DNA from: Flavobacterium oncorhynchi
Lineage (GTDB): Bacteria; Bacteroidota; Bacteroidia; Flavobacteriales; Flavobacteriaceae
Length of the DNA: 64,000 bases
Direction: 5' to 3'
Assembly: GCF_002217355.1 (NCBI RefSeq)
Contig: NZ_MUHA01000025.1
Location: 11,094 to 75,093, forward strand
Position 1 is the stretch's first letter. The number at the start of each line of letters is the position of its first letter. The notes under the pieces were generated by a model. The model was not told the DNA's origin. It did no database searches and saw only the letters and a program-made list of their open reading frames with translations. A program made the translations under genes and the position numbers. Of this stretch, positions 35,564-44,809 are shown piece after piece.

Positions 35564-36379
35564 TCAACAAAAATCTATTTTTTTAAAGTAAGTTAAAAGT
35601 ACTCGACGAATATATTTTACAAATGAATAAGAAGAAACTGCCATAAAAGTCAATAAACTTATTTTTTTTTTCTTACAAAAATAGATGTAATTTGACATCT
35701 CTCCTTTTGTCATTTGCCAAAGATTTGCTGATAAACCAGAATCTCCAAAACTATTTTTATTATTTTGATTTCTCGCAAGTATTTCATTAATGAAAATACA
35801 ATCACCTTTTAAACTAATTTCAAGCCATAATCTATAATCTTCAGAATATCTTTGATTAGAATTAAATTTAATTCCTTGTAAAAAATTGCTTCTCACCATA
35901 ATTGTAGGAGTAGAAAAGAAGTTTTTAAATAATAACATTCTAAAGAGAATAACTTTATATTCGACAACATCATTAAATTTCTTATTATCGAAAGCACCAG
36001 CAACTAATATAGCATTAGGAAAATTTTCAAAATACGTCAATTGTAAGCGCAACTTATCCTTACTCCAACAATCATCAGCATCTAAAAAAGCAATAAAATT
36101 TCCTTTAGCCTTTCTAATACCAAGATTTCTTGAATCCGAAGGCCCTGAATTTTCCTTAATAAGATAAACAATTTTTTGTTTATCCTCGTCAGTAATTGTA
36201 TCTATATATTGTCTTATTCTTAAATCAGTATCATCAGTAGATCCATCATTAATAATAATAATTTCAAAATTTTTAAAACTCTGTTCGAAAACAGATTTTA
36301 ATGCAAATATTATCGTTTGATAATTATTATAAGTAGGTATAATTACTGACACGAATGATTCTTCAAGAAGAACGCTCAT
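35564..36379 (-). CDS. Glycosyltransferase family 2
   Basis: A 271-residue GT-A enzyme starting VSVIIPTYNNYQTIIFALKS, with IIINDGSTDDTDLRI, SDSRNLGIRKAKG and the metal-binding FLDADDCWSKDKL. A coding-strand A10 run at 35662-35671 encodes a KKKK stretch near the C-terminus; the frame is intact, but the run could be unstable. It sits upstream of the interrupted GT4 gene in the low-GC, glycosyltransferase-dense part of the locus. Specificity is unknown. Confidence 0.9.
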   Translation of the reverse strand: MSVLLEESFVSVIIPTYNNYQTIIFALKSVFEQSFKNFEIIIINDGSTDDTDLRIRQYIDTITDEDKQKIVYLIKENSGPSDSRNLGIRKAKGNFIAFLDADDCWSKDKLRLQLTYFENFPNAILVAGAFDNKKFNDVVEYKVILFRMLLFKNFFSTPTIMVRSNFLQGIKFNSNQRYSEDYRLWLEISLKGDCIFINEILARNQNNKNSFGDSGLSANLWQMTKGEMSNYIYFCKKKKISLLTFMAVSSYSFVKYIRRVLLTYFKKIDFC

Positions 36380-36381
36380 AA

Positions 36382-37284
36382 TTAAAAGGAATTAGTCTTA
36401 TTTATTTTTGAAAAGTTGTTTACTAAAAACTTTAGGTTATGTGCAAAAATTTTTAAAAATTCGAAATTTTTATATTTTATTGAGAGTTTTATTGTATCCA
36501 AAAAAAGTCTAGAAATGCCAATGAATTGGAAAATAAAATTCAATCGAATAAACAATATATATAACCAAGCGTACGAGTTAGATTTATATCTCTTGATTTT
36601 TATACTTACATCTTCTTCATTCATAAAAGACAAATCGTGTTTAAGCTCATAATCAATAATATAAAAATAATTATGCAACTCTCCATAATCCAAAACAAAC
36701 TTATAATCAACCCCATAAAAGCTTAAGTTTTCGTCAAATTTCAAATTTCTGTTTTTAAAAATTTCAGTTTTTAAACACATTCCGCTCCCAAAAGCGATTC
36801 CTTTTTTCGCTTTTGTTCTGCCAAATTTAAATTCTCTATCAAAAAAACTGTAATTTACTGCAATTTTAAATTTACTTGGGCTTATAACCTTTCCATTCTT
36901 TTCAACATACGGTAAAAATAGTCCTATATCATCATTTTGAAAAGCCGCTTTTTCTATTAAATTAAAGTATTCTTTATCAACGATTGTATCTTGATCAAAT
37001 ATAAAAATTTTACTAACTATTTGACAATAACAATTAATAATTTGATTGTATATTCTTGAAAGACTAGTATTTTCTTTCTTATGTATATAATCATACTGAA
37101 TATTCTTTCTCTTAAGTATATTTAGTTCATCCTCCGCAATAACTTCAAAAGAATTATCCCATATAACTAAATAAAAATCATTTTCTAAACAATCATTTTT
37201 TATTAAGGAAGAAATGGTAATTGATGAAGTTATATTCTCGTTATAAAGAACCACCAAGATTATATTTTTAAAACCTTTTATCAT
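36382..37284 (-). CDS. Glycosyltransferase family 2, rhamnosyltransferase-like
   Basis: A GT-A enzyme of 300 residues from the methionine at 37284 (MIKGFKNIILVVLYNE), which puts the first beta strand at the N-terminus; an in-frame start 11 codons earlier (37317) abuts the wzy stop. Seen: LVIWDNSFE in place of the usual DDxS, ENTSLSRIYNQII, and IFDQDTIVDKEYF as metal site, followed by GSGMCLKTEIF. This layout resembles rhamnosyltransferases of the WbbL/RfbN type, and dTDP-rhamnose genes are in the locus, but donor use is an inference. Confidence 0.83.
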   Translation of the reverse strand: MIKGFKNIILVVLYNENITSSITISSLIKNDCLENDFYLVIWDNSFEVIAEDELNILKRKNIQYDYIHKKENTSLSRIYNQIINCYCQIVSKIFIFDQDTIVDKEYFNLIEKAAFQNDDIGLFLPYVEKNGKVISPSKFKIAVNYSFFDREFKFGRTKAKKGIAFGSGMCLKTEIFKNRNLKFDENLSFYGVDYKFVLDYGELHNYFYIIDYELKHDLSFMNEEDVSIKIKRYKSNSYAWLYILFIRLNFIFQFIGISRLFLDTIKLSIKYKNFEFLKIFAHNLKFLVNNFSKINKTNSF

Positions 37285-37318
37285 TTTATACAAATAAAAT
37301 TTTGTGCAAACATGCAAT

Positions 37319-38527
37319 CTAGTCAGGTATGATTGATTTTTTGCAAACTAAAATATATTTAAATTTATATGCTATAATTGACAATATAATTAACTGAAGT
37401 AAAAAAGATAAATTTGAAAAAATAAACTCCCCAAAAAATTGCAAAATTAACACACTAAATAAAAAACAGTATGGTATAGCAGCCCACACTACACCAGCTT
37501 GCATTAGCCTATAATAATAGCCAGATAAGCCTCCAATTATAAATCCAAAAATCATAATTCCCCAGTAGCCAAAATCCCACCAAAAAGGACCAATCACTGT
37601 AAATACATTTGTAGGTAAAGGCAAGTATACATAGCCTTCATCAGTAATATCATTATTCAGATCTAAATCTTCACTTTGGTTTTTTTTTCCAACAAATGCT
37701 CTAGTAAAAGTTTTAAAAAATTTCATAGAAAACTGTCCCCAATTTTTTGAACTAGTTTCTGCAATAACTACTTTATCTAAAGCAGGGACTCCTCCCAAAG
37801 TATAAGAATATAGCATATCACTAACAACATTATCTTTTTCTTCACCGGAACGTAAAATTTGAGTCAAAGACATTAAAAACATCAAAGATGATAAACTAAC
37901 AATTACAATAGTTTTAGTAACTCTTCTTTGTAAAAATAAGATTGCAAAAATTGATAAAAATAATATAAAAAGGCCTGACTTTGACATCGTAATAATAGCT
38001 TGAATTAAGTTTAGCAGAAACAAAATTCTTATTCTTTTTTTATTATCATTACAATAAAGTTCCATTAAAAATGAAACATATGCAAAAGTAAAGGCATACC
38101 TCCAAATACCATAATTATATTCACTTTCAGACAATCCTGCACCGGCAAACCTTAAGTTTAGGAAAATGTTTCCCATTCCCATGGTAGTAGCTTGCATATA
38201 TGCAACATAAAAGCCTGGAATTGATCCAAATAATGCAATATAATAATAGACGTTTCTAACAAATGGGTTAAACCTTTTTTTTACAATTTTTCTACGACCG
38301 ACTTCACTAAATAAGTACATTCCAGTGAGAAGCGACAAAACCCAGAGTAAGACCACCAATAACACATTTATGGAAAGTGAAGGCATCCCATGATCTAAAG
38401 TTCCATATATTAACAAAATTCCCGCCCATGAAACAGGAGCTATAAAAGTCGGAGCTAAATAGCTTTTAGAACGTAAATATCCTAAAAGAGAAAATAAAAG
38501 AAATAAAAAACCAAAAACTAATGTCAT
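37319..38527 (-). CDS. O-antigen/capsule polysaccharide polymerase Wzy-like
   Basis: A 402-residue membrane protein with about ten hydrophobic segments and a central periplasmic loop (about 240-300), including DMLYSYTLGGVPALD and PLPTNVFTVIGPFWWDFGYWG. The loop-flanked LPTNVFT...DFGYWG segment is typical of Wzy proteins that join repeat units in the Wzx/Wzy pathway. As usual for Wzy, sequence conservation is low and the call relies on topology and on the neighbouring wzx and glycosyltransferases. Confidence 0.82.
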   Translation of the reverse strand: MTLVFGFLFLLFSLLGYLRSKSYLAPTFIAPVSWAGILLIYGTLDHGMPSLSINVLLVVLLWVLSLLTGMYLFSEVGRRKIVKKRFNPFVRNVYYYIALFGSIPGFYVAYMQATTMGMGNIFLNLRFAGAGLSESEYNYGIWRYAFTFAYVSFLMELYCNDNKKRIRILFLLNLIQAIITMSKSGLFILFLSIFAILFLQRRVTKTIVIVSLSSLMFLMSLTQILRSGEEKDNVVSDMLYSYTLGGVPALDKVVIAETSSKNWGQFSMKFFKTFTRAFVGKKNQSEDLDLNNDITDEGYVYLPLPTNVFTVIGPFWWDFGYWGIMIFGFIIGGLSGYYYRLMQAGVVWAAIPYCFLFSVLILQFFGEFIFSNLSFLLQLIILSIIAYKFKYILVCKKSIIPD

Positions 38528-38538
38528 TACTAAAAGTT

Positions 38539-39363
38539 CTAAAAGAAATTAGTTAGATTGAAAATCTTATAAATTGGAGTTAACAATATTTTCCCTAAAC
38601 GATACTCTCTAGAATTAACAACTTTTAAATATTCATGAGACTCAACTGGATTGAGGTAATTCTCACTATATAATTCCTTATGATTCTCCCACAATTTTTT
38701 TCGCAATTTTGAATAGTTCTTTATTGCCGAAGAAATATTGCGTGAATCTTTTTTTGGTTTTATCCTATAAAAAAAATTAATCCCTTTAATATATTTAACA
38801 TCTCCACCTTTTTTCATTATAGAAAGCCAAAAATCCCAATCTTCTAAACCTTCATTCATATTAAAATTAAATCCTTCCACAATGTCAAAGTCTCGTCTGC
38901 GAAACATTGTTGTTACAACAAATAAATTATGTCCCATTAATCTTTCAATAGAATATTCTTCTAAATTAATAATACGATTTATTCGTCCAAAATATTTATA
39001 GTCTGTCGCAACCAGTTTTACATCGTCATTTACTAACATTTCTTTAACAGCCAACTCTACAAATTGTGGAGAAACTAGATCATCACTATCCAAAACTAGA
39101 ACAAACAATCCTTTAGAATTAGTAATTGCCTGATTTCTAGCTTTACAAACACCTTGATTCGGGGTAATTATTATTTGAATTTGTTTATCACCTTGGATTT
39201 CTTTTATGAAATCTAAAGTATTTTTATCAGTCGATCCATCATCAATAATTATATGCTCTATATTTGAATACGTCTGATTCTTTACTGAATCTATGCATTC
39301 TTTCAGATATTTTCCATCATTATAACAGGTAGTTATAATACTAACTAAAGGTTTTTGCTCCAT
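38539..39363 (-). CDS. Glycosyltransferase family 2
   Basis: A 274-residue GT-A enzyme. Seen: VSIITTCYNDGKYLKECIDS, HIIIDDGSTDKNT, GVCKARNQAITNSKG and the LVLDSDDLVSPQF metal-binding site, followed by EGLEDWDFWLSIMKKGG, the acceptor-side ED motif of many family 2 enzymes. Predicted to work on the Wzx/Wzy repeat unit. Sugar specificity is unknown. Confidence 0.91.
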   Translation of the reverse strand: MEQKPLVSIITTCYNDGKYLKECIDSVKNQTYSNIEHIIIDDGSTDKNTLDFIKEIQGDKQIQIIITPNQGVCKARNQAITNSKGLFVLVLDSDDLVSPQFVELAVKEMLVNDDVKLVATDYKYFGRINRIINLEEYSIERLMGHNLFVVTTMFRRRDFDIVEGFNFNMNEGLEDWDFWLSIMKKGGDVKYIKGINFFYRIKPKKDSRNISSAIKNYSKLRKKLWENHKELYSENYLNPVESHEYLKVVNSREYRLGKILLTPIYKIFNLTNFF

Positions 39364-39425
39364 AGAAACAATAGTTTAATATTCAAAATCAAATAAAAAA
39401 ACAACTCTATCAAAAATTTCATCAC

Positions 39426-40352
39426 CTATTTACCAACTACGAAATTAAATATTGATTGAGGAAGAATTAAATTTAAAAAAGTTCTTATTAATGGTTTAGG
39501 ACAGTATATTAAAGCATTTAACAATCCTTGATTTTTTATATTATATAAATATAAATTCCAACGCTTGCTATAATTTACTTTAGATTCTTTTCTATCTAAT
39601 TCAATTAACGAATAGTTAATAATGTAGCATCCTAAAGACAATTTATTATGTAAATTGCGAGACTTCAAACCTGAAAATGCATCAATAAAAAGCTGAGTCC
39701 TTAGTATGTATACACTATAGTCCCAACTTACTACATTGTCAAAATCTTTAACAACTATTAAATCCACAAAACGACAATGAGACAAATTATGGTTTTGAAC
39801 ATGTTTCAGTACCATAATGATTGTTCCCATCATACTAGATAAATTATTATAGTAGTTATGCAAAGATTTAGAAAGTATAGACATATTGTATAAACAAGAT
39901 GACATCTGGAAAGAATTTACAAAAACTCTTGGACTTTTAAATTTAGCAGCTATTTCATCGAAATTACGTGTTGAAAAATTACTTACTGAACACAAATTAA
40001 TGAAAACAGCCTCTTCATTTTTTTCTATCTCATTTAAAATACTTTCAACAGCATCTTCTTTTACTAAATCATCATCTGATAAGGTCCATAACCATTTCGT
40101 AGTACAATTTTCAAAACATCTTGCAATATTAGCATCTGCACCGACATTTACCCTATTCCTTACTAAATGAAACTGCAATATTTCATTTGGTTTAAACAAT
40201 GTTTCTACTTTTGTATCAGAGCAATTATCATAGATAACCAAATGTACCTTATCATTTAACTGAGGTAATAAAACATTGACCTGTGCCTTTATTTTTTCTG
40301 GCCTGTTATATGTTGGTATAGCAATTGTTAAGATCGGTTGTTTACTTAGCAT
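39426..40352 (-). CDS. Glycosyltransferase family 2
   Basis: A 308-residue GT-A enzyme beginning LTIAIPTYNRPEKIKAQV, with LVIYDNCSD, NRVNVGADANIARCF and the metal-binding TLSDDDLVKEDA motif. The GADANIARC and SDDD blocks match the abequosyltransferase-like (WbaV/RfbV) subgroup of family 2. That is suggestive because the locus makes a CDP-3,6-dideoxyhexose, the donor class used by abequosyl- and paratosyltransferases. Assignment as the dideoxyhexose transferase is an inference. Confidence 0.85.
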   Translation of the reverse strand: MLSKQPILTIAIPTYNRPEKIKAQVNVLLPQLNDKVHLVIYDNCSDTKVETLFKPNEILQFHLVRNRVNVGADANIARCFENCTTKWLWTLSDDDLVKEDAVESILNEIEKNEEAVFINLCSVSNFSTRNFDEIAAKFKSPRVFVNSFQMSSCLYNMSILSKSLHNYYNNLSSMMGTIIMVLKHVQNHNLSHCRFVDLIVVKDFDNVVSWDYSVYILRTQLFIDAFSGLKSRNLHNKLSLGCYIINYSLIELDRKESKVNYSKRWNLYLYNIKNQGLLNALIYCPKPLIRTFLNLILPQSIFNFVVGK

Positions 40353-40381
40353 GTATATATTAAATCAAATTATTATAACTT

Positions 40382-41746
40382 TTAGTTATGCCACTTATTC
40401 TTATTTGTCGTAAAAATAAAATAAGTCCAAACAGAGCCTCCGATTGTTAATACCATATAACCTGATGTAATTCCTATGATACCAAAATAATTTCCTAATA
40501 AAATAGTTGAACTACAACACAGAATTCCCATAACTATACTTTGAATCAACATCGGTTCTTTTTTATGACACCGTAAATAAGTGGCCCATGAACCAACAAT
40601 ATGATTTAAAACAACGGCAATCATCATAAAAAACATAGGTAACAAAGGAAGAAATCTATCAGCTAAGTTTTTACCTCCAAATTTTAAATCAAAATAACGA
40701 AAGATGAAAATTACTACAAAAAACAATGTAAGCGTCAAAATGTTTAGTACTAATGATTGCAACAATGTTTGATTAAATAAAACATCCAATTGCTTATATT
40801 TTTCTTGGGCTATAAGACTTGAAAAATTTGGGATCTTTGTCGAAATCCAGCTAAACGTCAATGAAAAAACAGCATTTAAAACGGCTAAGGTCATTCCCAT
40901 TTGTCCTGCAATTATTGCTCCTTCAGTTGCAAAAAGCACAGGATTAAAAAGCTGAAAGATAAAATATCCACTTATCCAACTTAATGCTATTTTCCATTGA
41001 AAAGGAAAAATTTCTACAAAATAATTTACTTTCCACTCATCTATTTTATTCCATATTAAAACCAAGAGTTTTATCTTAGAACTAAACAATATCCATATAG
41101 GCACAATAATAAACGATATTAATGCCGCTATTGGACTTGAGTATAATTTAAATCCAAGTAAAAACAAAAGCAAAACAAAAAAAAGCTGTGTAATTTGTTG
41201 AAAAAGTCTTATTTTCGAAACATCTTTAACCATTCCCAATCCTTCAAAAAAAGCTAATATTGGAGATACCATCAAAGACAAAGATGTGGTGATTGAAAGT
41301 ATAAACCATGGAATTTGCCATTCAACTAATCTATCATCTTTTCCAAACTTAGCAAAGAAAAAGTAGCCTGCAATCACAAGTCCAAATAGCAATAATACTC
41401 CGAGTATAGCAAACCATTTTACTGTAAATCTTAATAATGAAGATAATCTAGAACTTGTTTCAAGCGAGCCTTTAAATCTGCTTTTTCCATCCCATACTAA
41501 ATTAGCATTTTCATGAGCAACAAATTGAGTTATAATACCTGAGAGTCCTAATTCAAAAAAAATTTGAATTGCCAATATACTTCCGAAAGTATAATAATAT
41601 CCCTGTTCAACCTTACTTAAGCATCTAGTAATAAAAATAAGAGTTATTATTCCTCCACTTGCTTGAATGACTCTTGATAGTAATGTAAAACCAATTGCGC
41701 CATCAATTCCTATCTTATTTAAACTTTTCTTTATTAAATTTAACAC
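40382..41746 (-). CDS. wzx: Polysaccharide flippase Wzx
   Basis: A 454-residue integral membrane protein with about 12 hydrophobic spans, beginning LNKIGIDGAIGFTLLSRVIQASGGIITLIF-like sequence typical of the MATE/PST family. It would flip undecaprenyl-linked repeat units to the periplasm for Wzy polymerisation. The central FPFQWKIALSWISGYFIFQLF segment is shared with O-antigen flippases. One-base spacing from rfbH upstream places it in the same unit as the dideoxyhexose genes. Confidence 0.85.
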   Translation of the reverse strand: MLNLIKKSLNKIGIDGAIGFTLLSRVIQASGGIITLIFITRCLSKVEQGYYYTFGSILAIQIFFELGLSGIITQFVAHENANLVWDGKSRFKGSLETSSRLSSLLRFTVKWFAILGVLLLFGLVIAGYFFFAKFGKDDRLVEWQIPWFILSITTSLSLMVSPILAFFEGLGMVKDVSKIRLFQQITQLFFVLLLFLLGFKLYSSPIAALISFIIVPIWILFSSKIKLLVLIWNKIDEWKVNYFVEIFPFQWKIALSWISGYFIFQLFNPVLFATEGAIIAGQMGMTLAVLNAVFSLTFSWISTKIPNFSSLIAQEKYKQLDVLFNQTLLQSLVLNILTLTLFFVVIFIFRYFDLKFGGKNLADRFLPLLPMFFMMIAVVLNHIVGSWATYLRCHKKEPMLIQSIVMGILCCSSTILLGNYFGIIGITSGYMVLTIGGSVWTYFIFTTNKNKWHN

Positions 41747-41747
41747 T

Positions 41748-43052
41748 TTAGGAATTTAAATATTCTCTAATCACTTTAGCAATATAATCATAGTGCCTTT
41801 CATTTAGCCCAGGCCATACACCCAACCAAAATGACTGGTTCATAATAGTATCAGTATTTTCTAATGTGCCAACAACTCTATGTTCAATATTAGCATAAGC
41901 AGGTTGTCTTAACAAATTCCCGCCAAACAGTAAACGAGTTCCAATTTTATTTTTTTCTAAATGTTGTACTAACATATGACGATCATTTGCATCACCTTCT
42001 CTAAGCGTCAACAGAAACCCGAACCAAGATGGTTCTGAATTTGGAGTAGGTTCTGGTAAGACAAAAACTTCTTCAAATTCTTTCATACGTTCATACAAGG
42101 CAGCATAATTTTCTTTACGACGCTGTACAAATTGATCAATTTTTTTAATTTGTGAAACTCCAAAAGCAGCCTGCATATCAGTGACTTTTAAATTAAAACC
42201 AATATGAGAGTATGTATATTTATGATCATAACCATAAGGTAATGTCCCTAATTGCTGGCCAAAACGGCAACCGCAAGTATCGTCTTTTCCTGGTTCGCAA
42301 TAACAATCACGTCCCCAATCACGAAAACTTTCTGCTAATTTTGATAAAACAGGGTTATTTATTAAAACGGCTCCACCTTCGCCCATTGTGATGTGATGTG
42401 CTGGATAAAATGAAAATGTTGAAATATCTCCAAAAGTTCCTGTTTTTTTTCCATTATAAGTTGCTCCTAAAGAATCACAATCATCTTCGACTACCCATAA
42501 ATTATATTTTTTGGCAACACGCATTACTTCATCTAAGTCAAACGGATTACCAAGCGAATGAGCTATCATAATTGCTTTTGTTTTAGAGCTTACCGCTGCC
42601 TCGATCATATCTGCTTTAACATTGTGTGTTGCGATATCAACATCAATAAAAACTGGAATAGCTCCAAATTGAATTATAGGATTGATCGTTGTTGGAAAAC
42701 CAGCTGCTACAGTAATTACCTCGTCACCTGGCTTGATCGCTCTTTCTCCTAACTTTGGAGAAGTTAAAGCATAAAAAGCTACCAAATTAGCAGAAGATCC
42801 TGAATTTACCAAAAGTGATCTATGAGCGCCAAAATAAGCAGCAAAATCTGCTTCAAATTTATTAGCAAAACGACCTGCAGTTAACCAACCATCAAGAGCG
42901 GCATCAACTCCCATTAAAATATCTTCTTCATCTAATACTTTTCCAGTAACGGGAATGTAATTTTCTCCAGCAACAATAACTTGAGTTGATTTTTTCTTTG
43001 CAATTTCTCTTAAACTATTTAATAGAGAATCTTCTTTTAAATTTTGTAACAT
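41748..43052 (-). CDS. rfbH: CDP-4-dehydro-6-deoxyglucose 3-dehydratase (E1)
   Basis: PMP/iron-sulfur enzyme removing the 3-hydroxyl to make CDP-3,6-dideoxy sugars. Seen: 434 residues of DegT-like fold, but the PLP lysine is replaced by histidine (SFYPAHHITMGEGG, His220), the hallmark of RfbH/DdhC; and a C-x-C-x7-C-x-C cluster (DCYCEPGKDDTCGC) for the 2Fe-2S centre. It needs a reductase partner, supplied by the gene at 47605-48648. It lies within the rfbF-rfbG-reductase-ThDP-rfbH cassette. Confidence 0.96.
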   Translation of the reverse strand: MLQNLKEDSLLNSLREIAKKKSTQVIVAGENYIPVTGKVLDEEDILMGVDAALDGWLTAGRFANKFEADFAAYFGAHRSLLVNSGSSANLVAFYALTSPKLGERAIKPGDEVITVAAGFPTTINPIIQFGAIPVFIDVDIATHNVKADMIEAAVSSKTKAIMIAHSLGNPFDLDEVMRVAKKYNLWVVEDDCDSLGATYNGKKTGTFGDISTFSFYPAHHITMGEGGAVLINNPVLSKLAESFRDWGRDCYCEPGKDDTCGCRFGQQLGTLPYGYDHKYTYSHIGFNLKVTDMQAAFGVSQIKKIDQFVQRRKENYAALYERMKEFEEVFVLPEPTPNSEPSWFGFLLTLREGDANDRHMLVQHLEKNKIGTRLLFGGNLLRQPAYANIEHRVVGTLENTDTIMNQSFWLGVWPGLNERHYDYIAKVIREYLNS

Positions 43053-43086
43053 ATAATTTTATCTTTAACAATAATTTTAATTAATA

Positions 43087-44805
43087 TTAAGTAGCTTCCA
43101 TAGCTATTGGCTTAGCAAATGGTTCCATTTCAGTAATTGGTCTGCCAAAAGCAATTTTGGGATAAGTATTAGTATGAGGATCAATCATGACTTGCAATAG
43201 TTGTGGTTTATTTTCATTTTCACTATTCCAAAACCAATCTATAGCATTCTCAATCTCAGTCGAGTTTTCAATTGTTTTTGCATCTATCCCATAAGCTATA
43301 GCAACTTTAGCAAAATCAGGAGCGTCATATCCCCAATAGGTCGACTGATAACGAGATTCAAAATAACTATCTTGAAACTGTCTAATCATACCTAAAGTCT
43401 TGTTATTCAAAACAACAATTTTTAAAGGCAATTTATTCCTAACAATCGTTTGCAATTCTTGAATATTAATCTGCATACAACCATCGCCGACTAAGACAAC
43501 AACTGGCTCTTTATTTAAAGCAATGCTTGCTCCAATCCCAGCTGGCAATGAAAACCCCATAGCTCCCATTCCTCCAGAAGTCAAAAAACTTTGATCTTTA
43601 TACAGTTCTAATGATTGTGCTGCCCACATCTGATGACTTCCTACATCTGCTAAATACGCCCTTGCTTTTTTAGATTTATTAGAAAGCAAATGCATAAAAA
43701 CATTTGGATTAATACCATTTGGATCCAGTTCTTTTGTATCTGGCCAAGTTTCCTTAAAGTCATGAATTTGATTGAACCATCCGTCTTTTAAAACAAAAGA
43801 TTCATCAATTGTACGTGTTTTAAATTCAGTAAAAAATGACTTTAAGTCTCCTATAATAGCCTCGCAACCTTTTACACGGTTGTTAATCTCGCCTTTTTCA
43901 CAATCAACATGATAAATTTTTCTATTCTCAATAAATTTAGCATCGGCACCTGTTTGTCTAATATCCAAACGACTTCCAAGTACAATCAATAAATCACATT
44001 CTCCGAATGCTATATTTGCCCATCTGTTACCATAACTACCTATAAATCCTACTCGTTGAGAATTATCATAACTAATTGTATCCAAACCTAATAAAGTCGT
44101 AATTACAGGTAATTTTGTTTTAAAGAGAAACTCCTCAAATAAATCTTGGCTTTTACTTGCTTTAATTCCTCTCCCAGATAATATAAGTGGCTTCTTTGCT
44201 TTTTTAATATCTTCAATTAAGTTATTAAAGATATTTATATCAAATTTTGAAGATTGGCCAAATTCATCACTTACGAAATTATTCTCAATCTGAAAACGCT
44301 GAACATCCATTGGAATATCAATAAGAACTGGCCCAGGTCTTCCTTCTAAAGCAATTTTAAAAGCATTTTCAAAAATAGTTGGAATTTCATCAGGGTCACT
44401 AACCTGGAAGCAAGCTTTAGTAATAGGTATGGCCATTGAAACAATATCAGTTTCTTGAAAACCTAATTGTCTGATTTCCCTATCACCCTTCAATTCATGT
44501 CTATTTACTTGACCTGTAATAAAGACAGCGGGAGTTGAGTCAAAAAAACAACTTCCTATTCCTGTCAATAAATTAGTTGCTCCAGGACCCGAAGTTGCCA
44601 AAGCTATACCTGGCAAACCAGTGATTCTACCATAACCCTCAGCTGCAAATGCAGCTGCTTGTTCATGATGCATTGTAATAATATTAATACTTGTTTTTTG
44701 ATTTAAAGAGTCTAAGATATGTGTAATCATACCTCCTGATAATTCAAAAACACTTTTAATTCCTTTTTTTTCTAAAAACTCCGCAATAAAGTCAGATGCC
44801 TTCAT
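43087..44805 (-). CDS. ThDP-dependent enzyme, YerE-like branched-sugar synthase candidate
   Basis: A 572-residue thiamine-diphosphate enzyme of the acetolactate synthase superfamily. Seen: catalytic Glu48 in HHEQAAAFAAEGYGR, SGPGATNLLTGI, the central FAD/structural domain, and the GDG...NN cofactor motif (440-442, 467-468). It is placed between a reductase and rfbH in the CDP-dideoxyhexose cassette, the position of YerE, a flavoprotein that adds an acetyl unit from pyruvate to C4 of CDP-4-keto-3,6-dideoxyglucose in yersiniose A synthesis. A housekeeping IlvB role is unlikely, as no ilvN or other ilv genes are near. Confidence 0.82.
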   Translation of the reverse strand: MKASDFIAEFLEKKGIKSVFELSGGMITHILDSLNQKTSINIITMHHEQAAAFAAEGYGRITGLPGIALATSGPGATNLLTGIGSCFFDSTPAVFITGQVNRHELKGDREIRQLGFQETDIVSMAIPITKACFQVSDPDEIPTIFENAFKIALEGRPGPVLIDIPMDVQRFQIENNFVSDEFGQSSKFDINIFNNLIEDIKKAKKPLILSGRGIKASKSQDLFEEFLFKTKLPVITTLLGLDTISYDNSQRVGFIGSYGNRWANIAFGECDLLIVLGSRLDIRQTGADAKFIENRKIYHVDCEKGEINNRVKGCEAIIGDLKSFFTEFKTRTIDESFVLKDGWFNQIHDFKETWPDTKELDPNGINPNVFMHLLSNKSKKARAYLADVGSHQMWAAQSLELYKDQSFLTSGGMGAMGFSLPAGIGASIALNKEPVVVLVGDGCMQINIQELQTIVRNKLPLKIVVLNNKTLGMIRQFQDSYFESRYQSTYWGYDAPDFAKVAIAYGIDAKTIENSTEIENAIDWFWNSENENKPQLLQVMIDPHTNTYPKIAFGRPITEMEPFAKPIAMEAT

Positions 44806-44809
44806 AATT

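Noticed and set aside
43087..44805. Housekeeping acetolactate synthase (IlvB)
   Set aside because: No ilvN, ilvC or ilvD nearby; the gene sits inside the CDP-dideoxyhexose cassette, so a YerE-like role fits better.
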